Below, piece after piece: positions 44,186-54,427 of a stretch of 64,000 nt of DNA. The position numbers were made by a program, and so were the translations under genes. The notes beneath the pieces are model-generated. The model was given only the letters and a program-made list of their open reading frames with translations, was not told the origin of the DNA and made no database searches. The DNA is from Pelagibius sp. GTDB lineage: Bacteria; Pseudomonadota; Alphaproteobacteria; Kiloniellales; Kiloniellaceae. Position 1 is the stretch's first letter; every line of letters begins with the position of its first letter. The stretch covers positions 1-64,000 of the forward strand of contig NZ_JANQKD010000022.1 of assembly GCF_028281305.1 (NCBI RefSeq), written 5' to 3'.

Positions 44186-47100
44186 TCAACTGACGGTAAC
44201 GTCGATGTCGTTGTCGATCTCTACCGTCGCGCCGTTGAGGTTTGTGTAGACGGTGAAGTCCACGCCAACCACGCCGGCGTTCCAGTTGCCACCGGTGAGG
44301 TTGACCTGATCACCCGTACCGGCGCCGCCAATCGGATCACCGAGGATCTGCAGCAGATCGTTGGCATCCGTCATGCTCAGGACATCCGCAGCCGTCAGCG
44401 TGAGGTCGTCAAAGTCATCACCATCCGTCATATCGATGATCTCGATATCGTTCAGGCTGGTGTTCCCCGTCAGATCGGCATCGATTGTAATCAGAACGGT
44501 GTCGGTCCCGTCGCCACCGTCGATCACGGCATCCAGGGAGCCAAAAACCAGGGTGTCGTCGCCGGCACCGCCGTAGACCGAATCCTCGCCGAAACCGCCG
44601 TTGATGAAGTCGTCGCCGGCGCCACCGTAGATGAGGTCGTTGCCAGCACCGCCGAGGAGAATGTCGTCACCGCCGATGGCATCGTCAGGATCGGAGGAGT
44701 CGCCGTAGATGGTGTCGTTGCCGTCACCGCCGTCGATGGTGTCGTCACCGGCCGAGTCGATCAGGATCACGGTACCGCCGTCGAGCGCCATGCCATCGCC
44801 GGCGATCGAGTCGTTACCGTCACCACCGTCGATCTCGTCATCACCGCCGTTGGTCACCGAGGCCGTCCCGCCGACGGACAAACCGTCGCCGGAGATAGTA
44901 TCGTTGCCGTCACCGGCGATGATGGTGTCTTCACCGGCCTGGGACTCCGACTCGCCGACCGGATCGTTGATTACGACCGCATCGCCGGAGTCGGTGGCCA
45001 TGGCATCGCCGGCGATCAGATCCAGATCGTCGCTGCCTTCAATCAGATCGCTGCCGACGATCGCCGCAGCAGCAGCGTTGGCAATGGTGTTGTGAACGAC
45101 GGCATTGCCGTTCTGCCCCGTGGCCAGGGCATCGCCGGCGATGACCTTGCTGCCGTTGGCGGTCGACGTAATGGTGTCGTTGCCGGCTTCGCGCACCCCC
45201 AGCGGACCAAGGGTGTCGACATCCTCAAGAGCCTGGTTCAACACCAGTGCATGGCCGTCCTCGCCGGTGGTGAGGGCGTCGCCCGCCACCTCAGAGGCCT
45301 GGCCGCCGACCAGGATCTCATCGTTGCCGGCGGCCGAGAACCCGCCGAGGGCCGTGTTCTGAACCTCCGCCATGTAGAAGTTGTCGGCGCCGGTGCCGTC
45401 GCCTTCGGCATAGGCATCGCCGGCGATGTTGTGGCCGCCGACGAAGCCAGCTCCCGCGCCTCCGGATTCAATGACGTCATTGCCCGCGGAAGCGGAGTTC
45501 CCCGCGGCATTCTCCTCCACCCGCGCGGTGTTCTCCGCCCGGGCGACGGCCTCATCGTTGAGGGTCAAGGCATCGCCAGCGATCGTCTCGTTGCTCTGAG
45601 TGGAACCCGAGAGGATCAGGTCGTTGCCGGCGTCAGCCGCGGCACCATCGCCATCTTCGGCCACCAAGGCGGTGTTCCGGGCCGTGGCGTTGCCGCCGTC
45701 CTCGCCGGTCAGAGCATCGCCGGAGAGAATGTCGCTGCCCCACTTGCCGTTGATGAGGTCATTGCCGGCCTGGGCGGCACCGGCGTTGGTGGCTTCCGCC
45801 GCGTTCTCGGCCAAGGCTACGCCGCCCGCGCCGCTCGCCGCAGCATCCCCGGCGATCATGTCACCGTTGATATCGCCTGCGTCGGGGCCACCACTGAGGG
45901 TGTCGTTGCCGACCACGACCACGGCGTTGTCCTGCGCCGCGGCGTCGTTGTCGGCCTCCGCGACACCGTTGACCCCGGTGGCAAGGGCGCCGCCGGAGAT
46001 CGTGTCGGCGTCGACGCCGGCTTCGATGGAGTCGCTGCCGACCGTCACAGTGGCGTCGTCTTCGCCGAAGCCACTGTTTTCGGCTCTCGCCAGGGCATCG
46101 TCGCCGGTCGTCAGGGCTTCGCCTGCAACGGCATCGCCGTCGTCACCGGATTCGATGGTGTCGTTGCCGGCGTAGGCATAGCCATAGTCCGAGCCCGTGC
46201 CTTGGTTGACCGCCAGCGCCGTGGTCCCGACACCGCGGGTCAGGGCATCGCCGGCGATGTAGTCGTCCTCGTCGCTCTGATCATCGAAAGAGACCACGGT
46301 TCTGGTTTCGATCAGATCGTTGCCTGCCTGGGCCTCATTGATGAACTCACCGTCGATCTCGCCGGCGGCCGCGGCCATGTTGGTCGCCGTGGCGTTGCCG
46401 CCGTCCTCAGCGGTGCTGGCCGCATCGCCGGCGATGACGTTTCTGTCGCCGTCGGCATCGATGGTGTCATTACCGGCAAAGGCATCACTGTGCGGATCGC
46501 CGTCCACTTCAGCGCTGTTCACGACCGTGGCAATACCATCCGCCGCTGTCGCCAGCGCATCGCCGCCGATTTCATCCGGGCCGTCGCCGCCATGATCGTC
46601 GTTCAGGGCGCCGCCGTTGTCGGAGACGATGAGGTCGTTGCCGCCGTAGGCATCGACGTCGCCGACGAGAGCCGTCGCCGTATTCATGGCCAGCGCGGTG
46701 GCGCCAGCGCCTGCGGCCAGGGCGTCACCGGCAATCCGCTCTCTGCCGTTCTCACCGTCGGCATAGATATCGTCGTCACCGGCTTTGGAAATGTCGTTTG
46801 CATCCTCAGAGACGGTTGCCGTGTTCCAGGCCGTGGCGTTGCCACTGTCGGCCCCGAAGGAACCCGCGTCACCAGCGGCCCAGTCCTCGCCGGAACCGAG
46901 GTTGATGTAGTCGTTGCCGGCCCAGCCACCACCGGCATTCGCCGTATTGTGGGATTCCGACTGGGCGCCCGCACCGAAAGCAGCGGCTTCGCCGGCAATC
47001 TCGTCGTTTCCGCCCTCTCCGCGGAGACTGTCGTCACCCGCATGGGAGGAGCCGCCGGTGGCATTGTTGGTGGCCACGGCCAAGCCCAGCTCGCCCTTGA

Positions 47101-50100
47101 CCAGAGCGTCGCCCGCCATGTCGTCGGAGCCGGTACCGGTACCGGCCAGTCCCACGTCGTTGCCGGCAAAGGCTTTGAGGCCGACTGCGTTGTTGGTCGC
47201 ACGGGCCTCGGCGTTCAGATTCGCCGTCTCCAGGGCATCACCGGCCACGACATTGTTGCCATCTCCGGCAATGATCTTGTCGTTGCCGGCCCGACTGTTG
47301 TTTTGGACGCTGCCGCCCGCTGCGGTGTTTTCGGTGGTCGCGGTGCCGCCGAGAACGACCAGGGAGCCCGACTCGCCGGAGACGGTGTCGTCGCCGTCCC
47401 CTGCATCAATGGTGTCGTCGCCAGCCACGCCACCATTCAGGGCCTGGTTGTTGGTATTCGCCGCACCGGTGTTGCCGATGGCGAGCGAGCCGCCGGCGAT
47501 GATATCAACGTTGATACCGCCGGTGATCGTGTCGACGCCGGCCACATTGCCGGCCCCGTCGGCGGTGTTGTCCGTCTGCGCATCGGCATCGCCGCCGGCT
47601 TCCGCGTGGGCGTCACCGGCAAGCAGGTTCGACCCATCACCAGCGGTGATGCTGTCATTGCCCGCCAGGTTGCCGTTGCCGAGGGCCGTGTTTGTGGCCG
47701 CCGCCGTCGCATCGCCGTCCGTGATGGCCTGGGCGTCGCCGGAGATCCTGTCACCATCGTTGCCAGCGTCGATGACGTCGTTGCCCGCCTGGTTGTCGGC
47801 CAAACCGTCGGGCTCGGTATCCGTGCTGTCCGCGTGGTTGTCCGAGAGCGCCGTGGCGTTACCGCCAGCCAGAGCCTGGGCATCGCCCGCGACCCTGTTC
47901 GCACCGCCGCCAGCGGAGATATCGTCGTTGCCCGCGCGATTGTCGTCGTCGAACGCGCCGGTGCCTGCATCGTTCTCCTGCGACGCATAGGCTGCGTCGT
48001 TGGCGCTTGCCTGGGCCCCGCCTGAGATTCGATCGCTGTTCTCACCCGCAACGATGGTGTCGTTGCCGGCGTAGTTGCCATCGGCGCTGCCGTCGTTGCC
48101 GGCCTCGTTCTCACCATAGGCCGCGGCGTCATTATTGTGGGAGATCGCCTGGGAATCGCCGGCCACCCAGTTAAAGCCATCGCCGACATCGATGTCGTCG
48201 TTGCCGGCATAGTTGCCGACCTCGTCGTCCCCGCCGGCGCCGGCCCGGTTGATCTGCTCCGCAAAGGCCTGATCGTTGGCCAGAGCCTGGGCGCCGCCGG
48301 AAACGGTGTCGGTCTGGTCACCCGTGGTGATGCTGTCATCACCAGCCCGGTTGCCGCTGTCCCCGTTGCCATCACCCGCAATGTTGCTGCCATAGGCCCA
48401 GGCATCGTCGTCGGAGATCGCCTGGGCGTCACCGGCAACCTGGTTGTTGCCCTGCCCGGCCTCGATGGTGTCGTTGCCGGCCTCGGAATTGTCGCCCGTA
48501 GCCCGGTTGTCCGTATCCGCCGTGGCATCATCCTTGGCCCGCGCCTGCGTGCCGCCCGAGACAACATCGGCGCTTCCGCCGGTGAAGATCTCGTCGTTGC
48601 CGGCGTAGCCTCCGTCCGTCGCCGTGTTGGCGGCAGTGGCCTCGGCATCGTCGCCGGTATCTTCGTCGGTATTGACCGCCATGGCCTCGCCGGCAACGTG
48701 GTTGTCGCTGCCGCCGGCATCAATGATGTCGAGGCCCGCAAGACTACCGCTACCGCTCGCCGTGTTGACCGATTCGGCGACGGCATCCGAGAAGCCCCAG
48801 CCCTGGGAGCGGGCCATGGCATCGCCGGCCACCTCGTCCTCGTCGTCGCTACCAACGTCGGAGTCGATGTCGTCGTTGCCGGCGTTACCTTGCTCGGCAG
48901 CGTTCACCTGTCGGGCGAAGGCCAGCGCCGCCGCAACCGCCATGGCACCGCCGGAGATGGTGTCCTCGTCGTTGCCGCTTCTGATGGTGTCGTTGCCGGC
49001 ATAGCTGTCGTTGTTGTCGGCAGCGGTATTCTCGCCATAGGCCTCTGCCACACCGTGCGATGCGATCGCCTGGGAATCACCCGCGATCACATTGTGGCCG
49101 TGACCTGCATCGATGAAGTCGTTGCCGGCTCGATTGTCGTCGTTGCCACCCACTACGTTGGAAGACACCGACAGGGCATGGAACTTGGCGATCGCCTGGG
49201 CATCGCCGGAGACGGTATCTCGGCCGCTGGCGCTTTCGATGGCGTCATTGCCGGCGGTGTTTCCGACGAAGCTGCCCTCGGCGCCCGCCTCGTTCGTGCT
49301 GTACGCCTCGGCCACGCCGTAGGTGGAAATGGCCTGGGCGTCACCGGCGGCCCGGTTTTTTCCTCCGGCAACGTCGATATCGTCATTGCCGGCGGAATTG
49401 CCGTGCTCCCCATCTCCGCTGGCGCCGGCCTGGTTCACCTGATCAGCGTAGGCGAAGAGCCCCGCCAGGGCCTGGGCGCCGCCGGAGACCGTGTCGGAGG
49501 AACTACCCGACACAATGGTGTCGTTGCCCGCCGCGTTCTCGCGGTCAGCGTCTCCGTCACCCGCGATGTTGGTGCCGTAGGCCCAGGCCTTGAGGCCCGC
49601 GATGGCCTGGGCGTCGCCCGCGACCTTGTTTTTCCCATGTCCGACATCGATGTCATCGTTGCCGGCGGTGTTGCCGTAGCCGAGCGCCTTGTTGGTCGAC
49701 CATGCGTCCGCGAGCTTCCCGGCAATCGCCTGAGCGTCACCGGCGGCCTTGTCATCGTCGTCGCCGGTGTAGATCCGGTCGTCACCGGCGGCATTGTTGG
49801 CGCCGTCCTCAATATCGTCGGCTTCAGAGTGATTGTGGGACTTCGCCGTCGCGAAAGAGAAATGGTCCTCGGCGATGGCCTGGGCGTCGCCGGCAACCAC
49901 GTTGTCACCTTCGTAGCCCTGGATCAGGTCGTTTCCGGCCTCGTTGTCGTCATCCGCCGAGTCTTCGCCGCCAGCATGGTTCTGCTGCTTGGCGAAGGCA
50001 TCCTTCGCGGCAACCGCCTGGGCACCGCCGGAGAGCACATCGTCACCCAGCAGCGACCCGAAGATGGTGTCGTTGCCGGCCCGGTTTACGTCATCGCTGC

Positions 50101-53100
50101 CGCCATCGCCCGCAGTATTCTCACCATAGGCGGAGGCTTCGCCGTCCTCGGAGATCGCCTGGGAATCACCGGCAACCGTGTTGTGGCCTTCGCCCGCGAC
50201 GATGTAGTCGTTGCCGGCCGAAGAGCGTTCAGCACTCTCGCCGAGACCGACCACCGTGTTGTAGGCCTTGGAGACGGCACTGTCCTTGCCCAGGGCCTGG
50301 GCATCGCCGGAAAGCTGGTCATCGCCCTCATGGGCCTTGATCTTGTCGTTGCCCGCCTCGACGTCCTCGCCGGCGGCCGTGTTCTGCGCCACCGCCTCGG
50401 CGTCGTCGGCGATGGCCTGGGCCTCGCCGGCGATCCGGTTGTCGCCCTCGCCGCCGTCGATGATGTCGTTGCCGGTCGCGGCCTTGGACTCGCCATCGCT
50501 CACACCGTCGGAGTAGACGGCGTTGTTGATGGCCACGGCCTTGGCCTCGGTGGCCTCTTCACTGTCCTCGTCGGCAACCGCGATGGCCGCCGAGTCGCCG
50601 GCCAGGGCATCGTCGCCCTCGCCGCCGTCGATGATGTCGTTGGCAAAGCCGGTGTCCGTCGGGAAGGCCCCGCCGCCCGGCACCGCAACGGCGCCGCCCT
50701 CAAAGTCGACGTTGCTGCCGATCGCGGCCTGGATGGCAGCCTCGTCGACCAGCACTTCACCCGCCGGATCGACCTCGCCAGTCCAAGGGTTCACGCTCTC
50801 GAACTTGACAATGTCGCCTGAGATCTCATCGGTAACATAGAAGTTGCCGTCGCTGTCGAACCAGATTCCACCTTCCAGATCGACTACACCGCCGAACGCT
50901 GTCGTGAGCTCTGTATTGCTGAGGAACTCGGTCACCACACCATCCGGCGTGACGCGATAGAGAGCATCATTGCCTTCATCGGCGACAATGATATCGCCGT
51001 TCGGCGCCAGGACCATATAGCCGTCGAGATCATTGAAGGGCGCACCGCTGGCCAGAACCTCCGGCGTGCCGGTGGCAAGATCGATCCTGATGATCGCGTC
51101 AGGGGTGCCTTCAGACGCCACATAGAGGCTGAGCCCGTCGGCCGAGACGATGAGGCCGCCCTCAACGTTGAAGTCAGTAATTCCGGCAAGCCCTTCCACG
51201 TCGGCCGCAGCGGTCAGAACCGTCACGGTGCCGTCGGCCGGATCGATTTTCAGGATCGAATCCGTCGTATCTTCGGTGATGTAGACGAAACCGTCTGGCC
51301 CCACCACGAGGCCCTGCGGGGTCACGCTGACGCCACCGCCAAGCGCCGTCTCGATGGCGGCTTCGGAGGCGACCAGTTCGACATCGCCGAACTCGGTTTT
51401 CCTATAGACCGCACCAGATGCCGATTCCGTGAAATAGACCGTGCCCTCGGAGTCGATGTCGATCCCGGTGCCAATCAAGCCGACGGTCCCAAGCTCGGTC
51501 AGGTCGGTGATATCGTCGGCCGAGACTGCAAGCTCGACATTGCCCAGAGCATCCACCAGGAAAATGCTTCCAGGGTCCCCGGCTTCCGCGTCGTTCTGGA
51601 CCAGCGCGCCGTCGGCGGCGACGCCGTTTTCCGGGCGTTGGTAGCTGTTGTCGGCATAGCCCAGGGCATAGACGGACTCCGCCCCCGTGGCGAGCGCATC
51701 GCCGGAGGCGATGTCGTCGCCCTTGCCGGCATCGATGGTGTCGTTGCCGCCGAGGATCGCCGCGGCCGCACCGTCGTAACCCTCCAGAATGGCCTCGACA
51801 CCATCCGGGGCCTCCATCTCGGGCTCGGCATCGTCGCCGCCCAGCAGGCTGTCGAGGTTGTTCAGGGCGTCGCCGGCAAGCACGTCGTCGCCGTACTCAA
51901 TGGCACCGTCTTCGCCGGTGCCTTCGCCCTCTTCCGGCAACCCGCCGATCTCCTGCGAACCGTCGCCGAAGATCTCATCGTCGCCGGTACCGCCGTCCAT
52001 GGAGTCGTCGCCCTCGCCGCCGATCATGTAATCGCCGCCGGAGCCGCCGTACATCTGGTCGTCGCCGGCATCACCGAAAAGGAAGTCGTTGTGGTCGCTG
52101 AAGAAAGGCTGATGGACGAGCTCGGCATCAAGGCCATTCTGAGTGCCCTCGCCGAGGACCGGAACGCCGGCGCCCTCAAGCAGCTCGAGCTGACCGGCGA
52201 TCTTCTGGGCCTGCTGTTCGACGAGATCCTGAGAGCCGCCGTAGAGACCATCGTCACCCGCAGCACCCTGAATGAAGTCGGGACCGCCGAAGCCTTCGAC
52301 GGTGTCGCCACCGTCCGCGGCCTGCAGGAAGTTCTGGCCGGCCAGCGGATCGGGATTGTTCTGCTCGGGATTGAGGTCGTCGTTCAGCGGATCCCAGGGA
52401 TTGGCATCGACGATGTCCGGCACGCCGTCCAGCAGGATCGCAATGGACTCGAGGGACAGACCGGAGGGCAGAAGAACCGTGCTTCCCGGGATCGACGCCC
52501 CCGTAACCGGGTCGACCTGGTAAGCCAGGTCGTTCTGCTCGTCGATAGCCCAAAGGTTGCCGTCGGCATCGAAGGCAAGGCCCATCTGCTGGCTGGAGGC
52601 TACGCCAATCGCCCCCGGCAGTTCGGTGACCACACCGCTGTCGGCAGCGATGGTGAAGAGTTTGACCGTCCCGGAATCCTCACCGATGGCATAGAGCAGG
52701 TTCGGGTCGTTCGGATCGGCGGCAAGGCCGGTAATGTCGAAATCGCCAAACTCGGCCGTGGGCGCGATCTCGGTCAGCGAGAAAACGCCGGCACCGAAGA
52801 CCACTTCGTACACGCCTTCATTGTCACCCACGACGTAGAAGGTGCCGTCGCTGGCGACGGTCAGACCCGGGTTGCTGAGCCCCGCGACGACCAGGTCGTC
52901 CAAGGTCCACTGCTCGACCACCTCGCCGGTGGCCGGGTCAACCTTGACGATCCGATCATCGCCGTCGTCGTAGGCGAAGAGGAAGCCGGCATCGGCGCCC
53001 TGGCCGAAGGTCAGCCCCTCAAAGTCGCCGGACAGCACGCCATCGCCGTCGAACAGCGGGCCAACCTCGTAGGTTGTGCCGTCGGAGAGATCGATAACCA

Positions 53101-54427
53101 ACAGGACATCGGCACCCGTGATCGTGTAGGCGAAGGGGCCGCCGGGCACACCGGTGGTGTTGAGCCCGCCGTCAGTGGGAATGTTGTTGGTGGTCCAGTC
53201 GTTCTGACTGTCGGTGTCGCTCGAGTTCACCCGGGAGAAGATGTGGTGGTTGTCGGTGAACTGGCCGTTGAAGGTCTCCAGGTTCAGGTCCAGCAGGGGG
53301 GAGACGAAGTCGGCCGGCGTTCCCTCAAAGCTCGGGTCGGTCAACGCGGTGAGGTCGTCCTGCGTGAGGTTGGCGGCAAAGGTGTCGAGGGACTCGCCGC
53401 CGTCGACCAGATTGACCGCGATGGGATCGGTGGTGTCGTTGCCCAGGTTCCAGAAGTCGGCACCGACCACATCGACGCCGCCGACGACGTTGCCCTCGGC
53501 ATCGAAGATGCGGACATAGACGGTCTCGCCGTCCTCTTCCGGATCTTCGGCGGACTGGTAAAGCACCACGAAGCCGTTTGGCGGCAGCACTGTGCCGCCG
53601 GGCATCACGAAGGTGATGACATCGCCGGCCGGATTGAGGATTTCCAGGGTCATGCCGCTGACGTCGAAGGCGCCACCGTCAGTGTTCATCAGTTCGATGA
53701 AGTTGACTTCGGAGGCGGTCTTGGCCTCTTTAGCAGCCGCCGCGACGGCGGCCTCTTCGGCCGCTTCGCCACCTTCTTCAGGGGGAAGATCGGGGATGTT
53801 CATCTTCACCGCGATACCGATCTCGTTGATCAGCGGTGTCGACTGCTCTTCCAGGGCGCCGGTCGTCAGTGCGAAGGGGTCTTCTTCCAGGTCGATCAGG
53901 CCGAACTCAAGCTCGACCGGCGGGATCACGCCCTGCGCGATCAGCAGTTCGATAAGGTTGCCCAGAAAGTCCACATACACCGTGGCGCCAGTGCCCACCG
54001 CATCGGGCCCTGCAGCCGTCTCCAGCGTGGCATCGTCCTGACCGGCGAGGGCCAGAGCCTGGGTCAACAGCACTTCCGCGCCGACTTCCGTGCCCGCCAA
54101 CGTGAAAGTCGGCGCATCGCCGCCTTCGACCACCGTGGCCATGTCGCTGAAGACAATCTGGCCGCCGTCCTCGAAGGCCAGGATGAAGTCGGGACCATCG
54201 AGTTGGACCTGCGCGCCGGCCGGCGGAAAGTCCAGGTTATAGGTCTGCCCGGCTGCCGCCTGGATCTCGACCGTCTGTCCCGGTGCGGGGCGCGAAACGT
54301 TGACCACCTCGGCGGCCTGGCCAACGACAGTGGCGGCGCCCTCTCTACCGGTGGTGTAGGTGATTTCAGTGGAGTCGGCCGAGGTGTCCTGCTGGCCCTC
54401 GAGGCCACGGGTGAGATCGTCAGTCAT
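44186..54427 (-). CDS. Giant RTX-type secreted repeat protein, 3413 residues
   Basis: A very acidic, Gly/Asp/Asn/Ala-rich protein without a signal peptide, as expected for type I secretion. Order: N-terminal module (about 40-200); lamin-tail-like domain (about 240-350: VNFIELMNTDGGAFDVSGM); a beta-propeller-like stretch (about 460-690); classical RTX nonapeptides (about 710-860: GGEGDDSMDGGTGDDE); a second propeller-like stretch (about 960-1230: VGPDGFVYITEDTTDSILKI); 44 copies of a 45-residue repeat (1263-3226); more RTX (to about 3310); and a C-terminal secretion-type tail ending TVEIDNDIDVTVS. AGGAG lies seven bases before the ATG. It probably acts outside the cell as a calcium-binding adhesin or matrix protein. 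No type I secretion genes lie in the window. Confidence 0.85.
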   Translation of the reverse strand: MTDDLTRGLEGQQDTSADSTEITYTTGREGAATVVGQAAEVVNVSRPAPGQTVEIQAAAGQTYNLDFPPAGAQVQLDGPDFILAFEDGGQIVFSDMATVVEGGDAPTFTLAGTEVGAEVLLTQALALAGQDDATLETAAGPDAVGTGATVYVDFLGNLIELLIAQGVIPPVELEFGLIDLEEDPFALTTGALEEQSTPLINEIGIAVKMNIPDLPPEEGGEAAEEAAVAAAAKEAKTASEVNFIELMNTDGGAFDVSGMTLEILNPAGDVITFVMPGGTVLPPNGFVVLYQSAEDPEEDGETVYVRIFDAEGNVVGGVDVVGADFWNLGNDTTDPIAVNLVDGGESLDTFAANLTQDDLTALTDPSFEGTPADFVSPLLDLNLETFNGQFTDNHHIFSRVNSSDTDSQNDWTTNNIPTDGGLNTTGVPGGPFAYTITGADVLLVIDLSDGTTYEVGPLFDGDGVLSGDFEGLTFGQGADAGFLFAYDDGDDRIVKVDPATGEVVEQWTLDDLVVAGLSNPGLTVASDGTFYVVGDNEGVYEVVFGAGVFSLTEIAPTAEFGDFDITGLAADPNDPNLLYAIGEDSGTVKLFTIAADSGVVTELPGAIGVASSQQMGLAFDADGNLWAIDEQNDLAYQVDPVTGASIPGSTVLLPSGLSLESIAILLDGVPDIVDANPWDPLNDDLNPEQNNPDPLAGQNFLQAADGGDTVEGFGGPDFIQGAAGDDGLYGGSQDLVEQQAQKIAGQLELLEGAGVPVLGEGTQNGLDAELVHQPFFSDHNDFLFGDAGDDQMYGGSGGDYMIGGEGDDSMDGGTGDDEIFGDGSQEIGGLPEEGEGTGEDGAIEYGDDVLAGDALNNLDSLLGGDDAEPEMEAPDGVEAILEGYDGAAAAILGGNDTIDAGKGDDIASGDALATGAESVYALGYADNSYQRPENGVAADGALVQNDAEAGDPGSIFLVDALGNVELAVSADDITDLTELGTVGLIGTGIDIDSEGTVYFTESASGAVYRKTEFGDVELVASEAAIETALGGGVSVTPQGLVVGPDGFVYITEDTTDSILKIDPADGTVTVLTAAADVEGLAGITDFNVEGGLIVSADGLSLYVASEGTPDAIIRIDLATGTPEVLASGAPFNDLDGYMVLAPNGDIIVADEGNDALYRVTPDGVVTEFLSNTELTTAFGGVVDLEGGIWFDSDGNFYVTDEISGDIVKFESVNPWTGEVDPAGEVLVDEAAIQAAIGSNVDFEGGAVAVPGGGAFPTDTGFANDIIDGGEGDDALAGDSAAIAVADEDSEEATEAKAVAINNAVYSDGVSDGESKAATGNDIIDGGEGDNRIAGEAQAIADDAEAVAQNTAAGEDVEAGNDKIKAHEGDDQLSGDAQALGKDSAVSKAYNTVVGLGESAERSSAGNDYIVAGEGHNTVAGDSQAISEDGEASAYGENTAGDGGSDDVNRAGNDTIFGSLLGDDVLSGGAQAVAAKDAFAKQQNHAGGEDSADDDNEAGNDLIQGYEGDNVVAGDAQAIAEDHFSFATAKSHNHSEADDIEDGANNAAGDDRIYTGDDDDKAAGDAQAIAGKLADAWSTNKALGYGNTAGNDDIDVGHGKNKVAGDAQAIAGLKAWAYGTNIAGDGDADRENAAGNDTIVSGSSSDTVSGGAQALAGLFAYADQVNQAGASGDGEHGNSAGNDDIDVAGGKNRAAGDAQAISTYGVAEAYSTNEAGAEGSFVGNTAGNDAIESASGRDTVSGDAQAIAKFHALSVSSNVVGGNDDNRAGNDFIDAGHGHNVIAGDSQAIASHGVAEAYGENTAADNNDSYAGNDTIRSGNDEDTISGGAMAVAAALAFARQVNAAEQGNAGNDDIDSDVGSDDEDEVAGDAMARSQGWGFSDAVAESVNTASGSGSLAGLDIIDAGGSDNHVAGEAMAVNTDEDTGDDAEATAANTATDGGYAGNDEIFTGGSADVVSGGTQARAKDDATADTDNRATGDNSEAGNDTIEAGQGNNQVAGDAQAISDDDAWAYGSNIAGDGNGDSGNRAGDDSITTGDQTDTVSGGAQALANDQAFAEQINRAGAGGDDEVGNYAGNDDIDVGDGFNWVAGDSQAISHNNDAAAYGENEAGNDGSADGNYAGNDTIVAGENSDRISGGAQASANDAAYASQENDAGTGAFDDDNRAGNDDISAGGGANRVAGDAQALAGGNATALSDNHADSTDTEPDGLADNQAGNDVIDAGNDGDRISGDAQAITDGDATAAATNTALGNGNLAGNDSITAGDGSNLLAGDAHAEAGGDADAQTDNTADGAGNVAGVDTITGGINVDIIAGGSLAIGNTGAANTNNQALNGGVAGDDTIDAGDGDDTVSGESGSLVVLGGTATTENTAAGGSVQNNSRAGNDKIIAGDGNNVVAGDALETANLNAEARATNNAVGLKAFAGNDVGLAGTGTGSDDMAGDALVKGELGLAVATNNATGGSSHAGDDSLRGEGGNDEIAGEAAAFGAGAQSESHNTANAGGGWAGNDYINLGSGEDWAAGDAGSFGADSGNATAWNTATVSEDANDISKAGDDDIYADGENGRERIAGDALAAGAGATALAMNTATALVGDVDAYGGNDLIVSDNGGALNDDHGGDGPDEIGGDALATAADGIATVVNSAEVDGDPHSDAFAGNDTIDADGDRNVIAGDAASTAEDGGNATATNMAAAAGEIDGEFINEAQAGNDLIETRTVVSFDDQSDEDDYIAGDALTRGVGTTALAVNQGTGSDYGYAYAGNDTIESGDDGDAVAGEALTTGDDALARAENSGFGEDDATVTVGSDSIEAGVDADTISGGALATGVNGVAEADNDAAAQDNAVVVVGNDTLSGGPDAGDINGDMIAGDAAASGAGGVALAENAAEATNAGAAQAGNDLINGKWGSDILSGDALTGEDGGNATARNTALVAEDGDGAAADAGNDLILSGSTQSNETIAGDALTLNDEAVARAENTARVEENAAGNSASAGNDVIESGGAGAGFVGGHNIAGDAYAEGDGTGADNFYMAEVQNTALGGFSAAGNDEILVGGQASEVAGDALTTGEDGHALVLNQALEDVDTLGPLGVREAGNDTITSTANGSKVIAGDALATGQNGNAVVHNTIANAAAAAIVGSDLIEGSDDLDLIAGDAMATDSGDAVVINDPVGESESQAGEDTIIAGDGNDTISGDGLSVGGTASVTNGGDDEIDGGDGNDSIAGDGMALDGGTVILIDSAGDDTIDGGDGNDTIYGDSSDPDDAIGGDDILLGGAGNDLIYGGAGDDFINGGFGEDSVYGGAGDDTLVFGSLDAVIDGGDGTDTVLITIDADLTGNTSLNDIEIIDMTDGDDFDDLTLTAADVLSMTDANDLLQILGDPIGGAGTGDQVNLTGGNWNAGVVGVDFTVYTNLNGATVEIDNDIDVTVS
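44750..50641 (-). repeat. About 44 tandem coding repeats of roughly 45 residues
   Basis: Counting each GND-type opening, I find 44 units over residues 1263-3226, mean near 45 residues. The consensus in three parts is GNDxIxxGxGxNxV, AGDAQAIAxxxAxAxxxN and xAGxxxxxxNxA. The first part is RTX-like; the AGDAQAIA part and the spaced Ala/Asn part are not in standard RTX. Units 1-24 keep AGDAQAI or SGGAQAL; later units drift to AGDALAT and vary in length. Divergence between units is high at the DNA level. Confidence 0.85.

Noticed and set aside
44750-50641. CRISPR array or DNA-level satellite in the repeat region
   Set aside because: The repeats are conserved at protein level, not as identical DNA repeats with unique spacers, and the frame stays open throughout.
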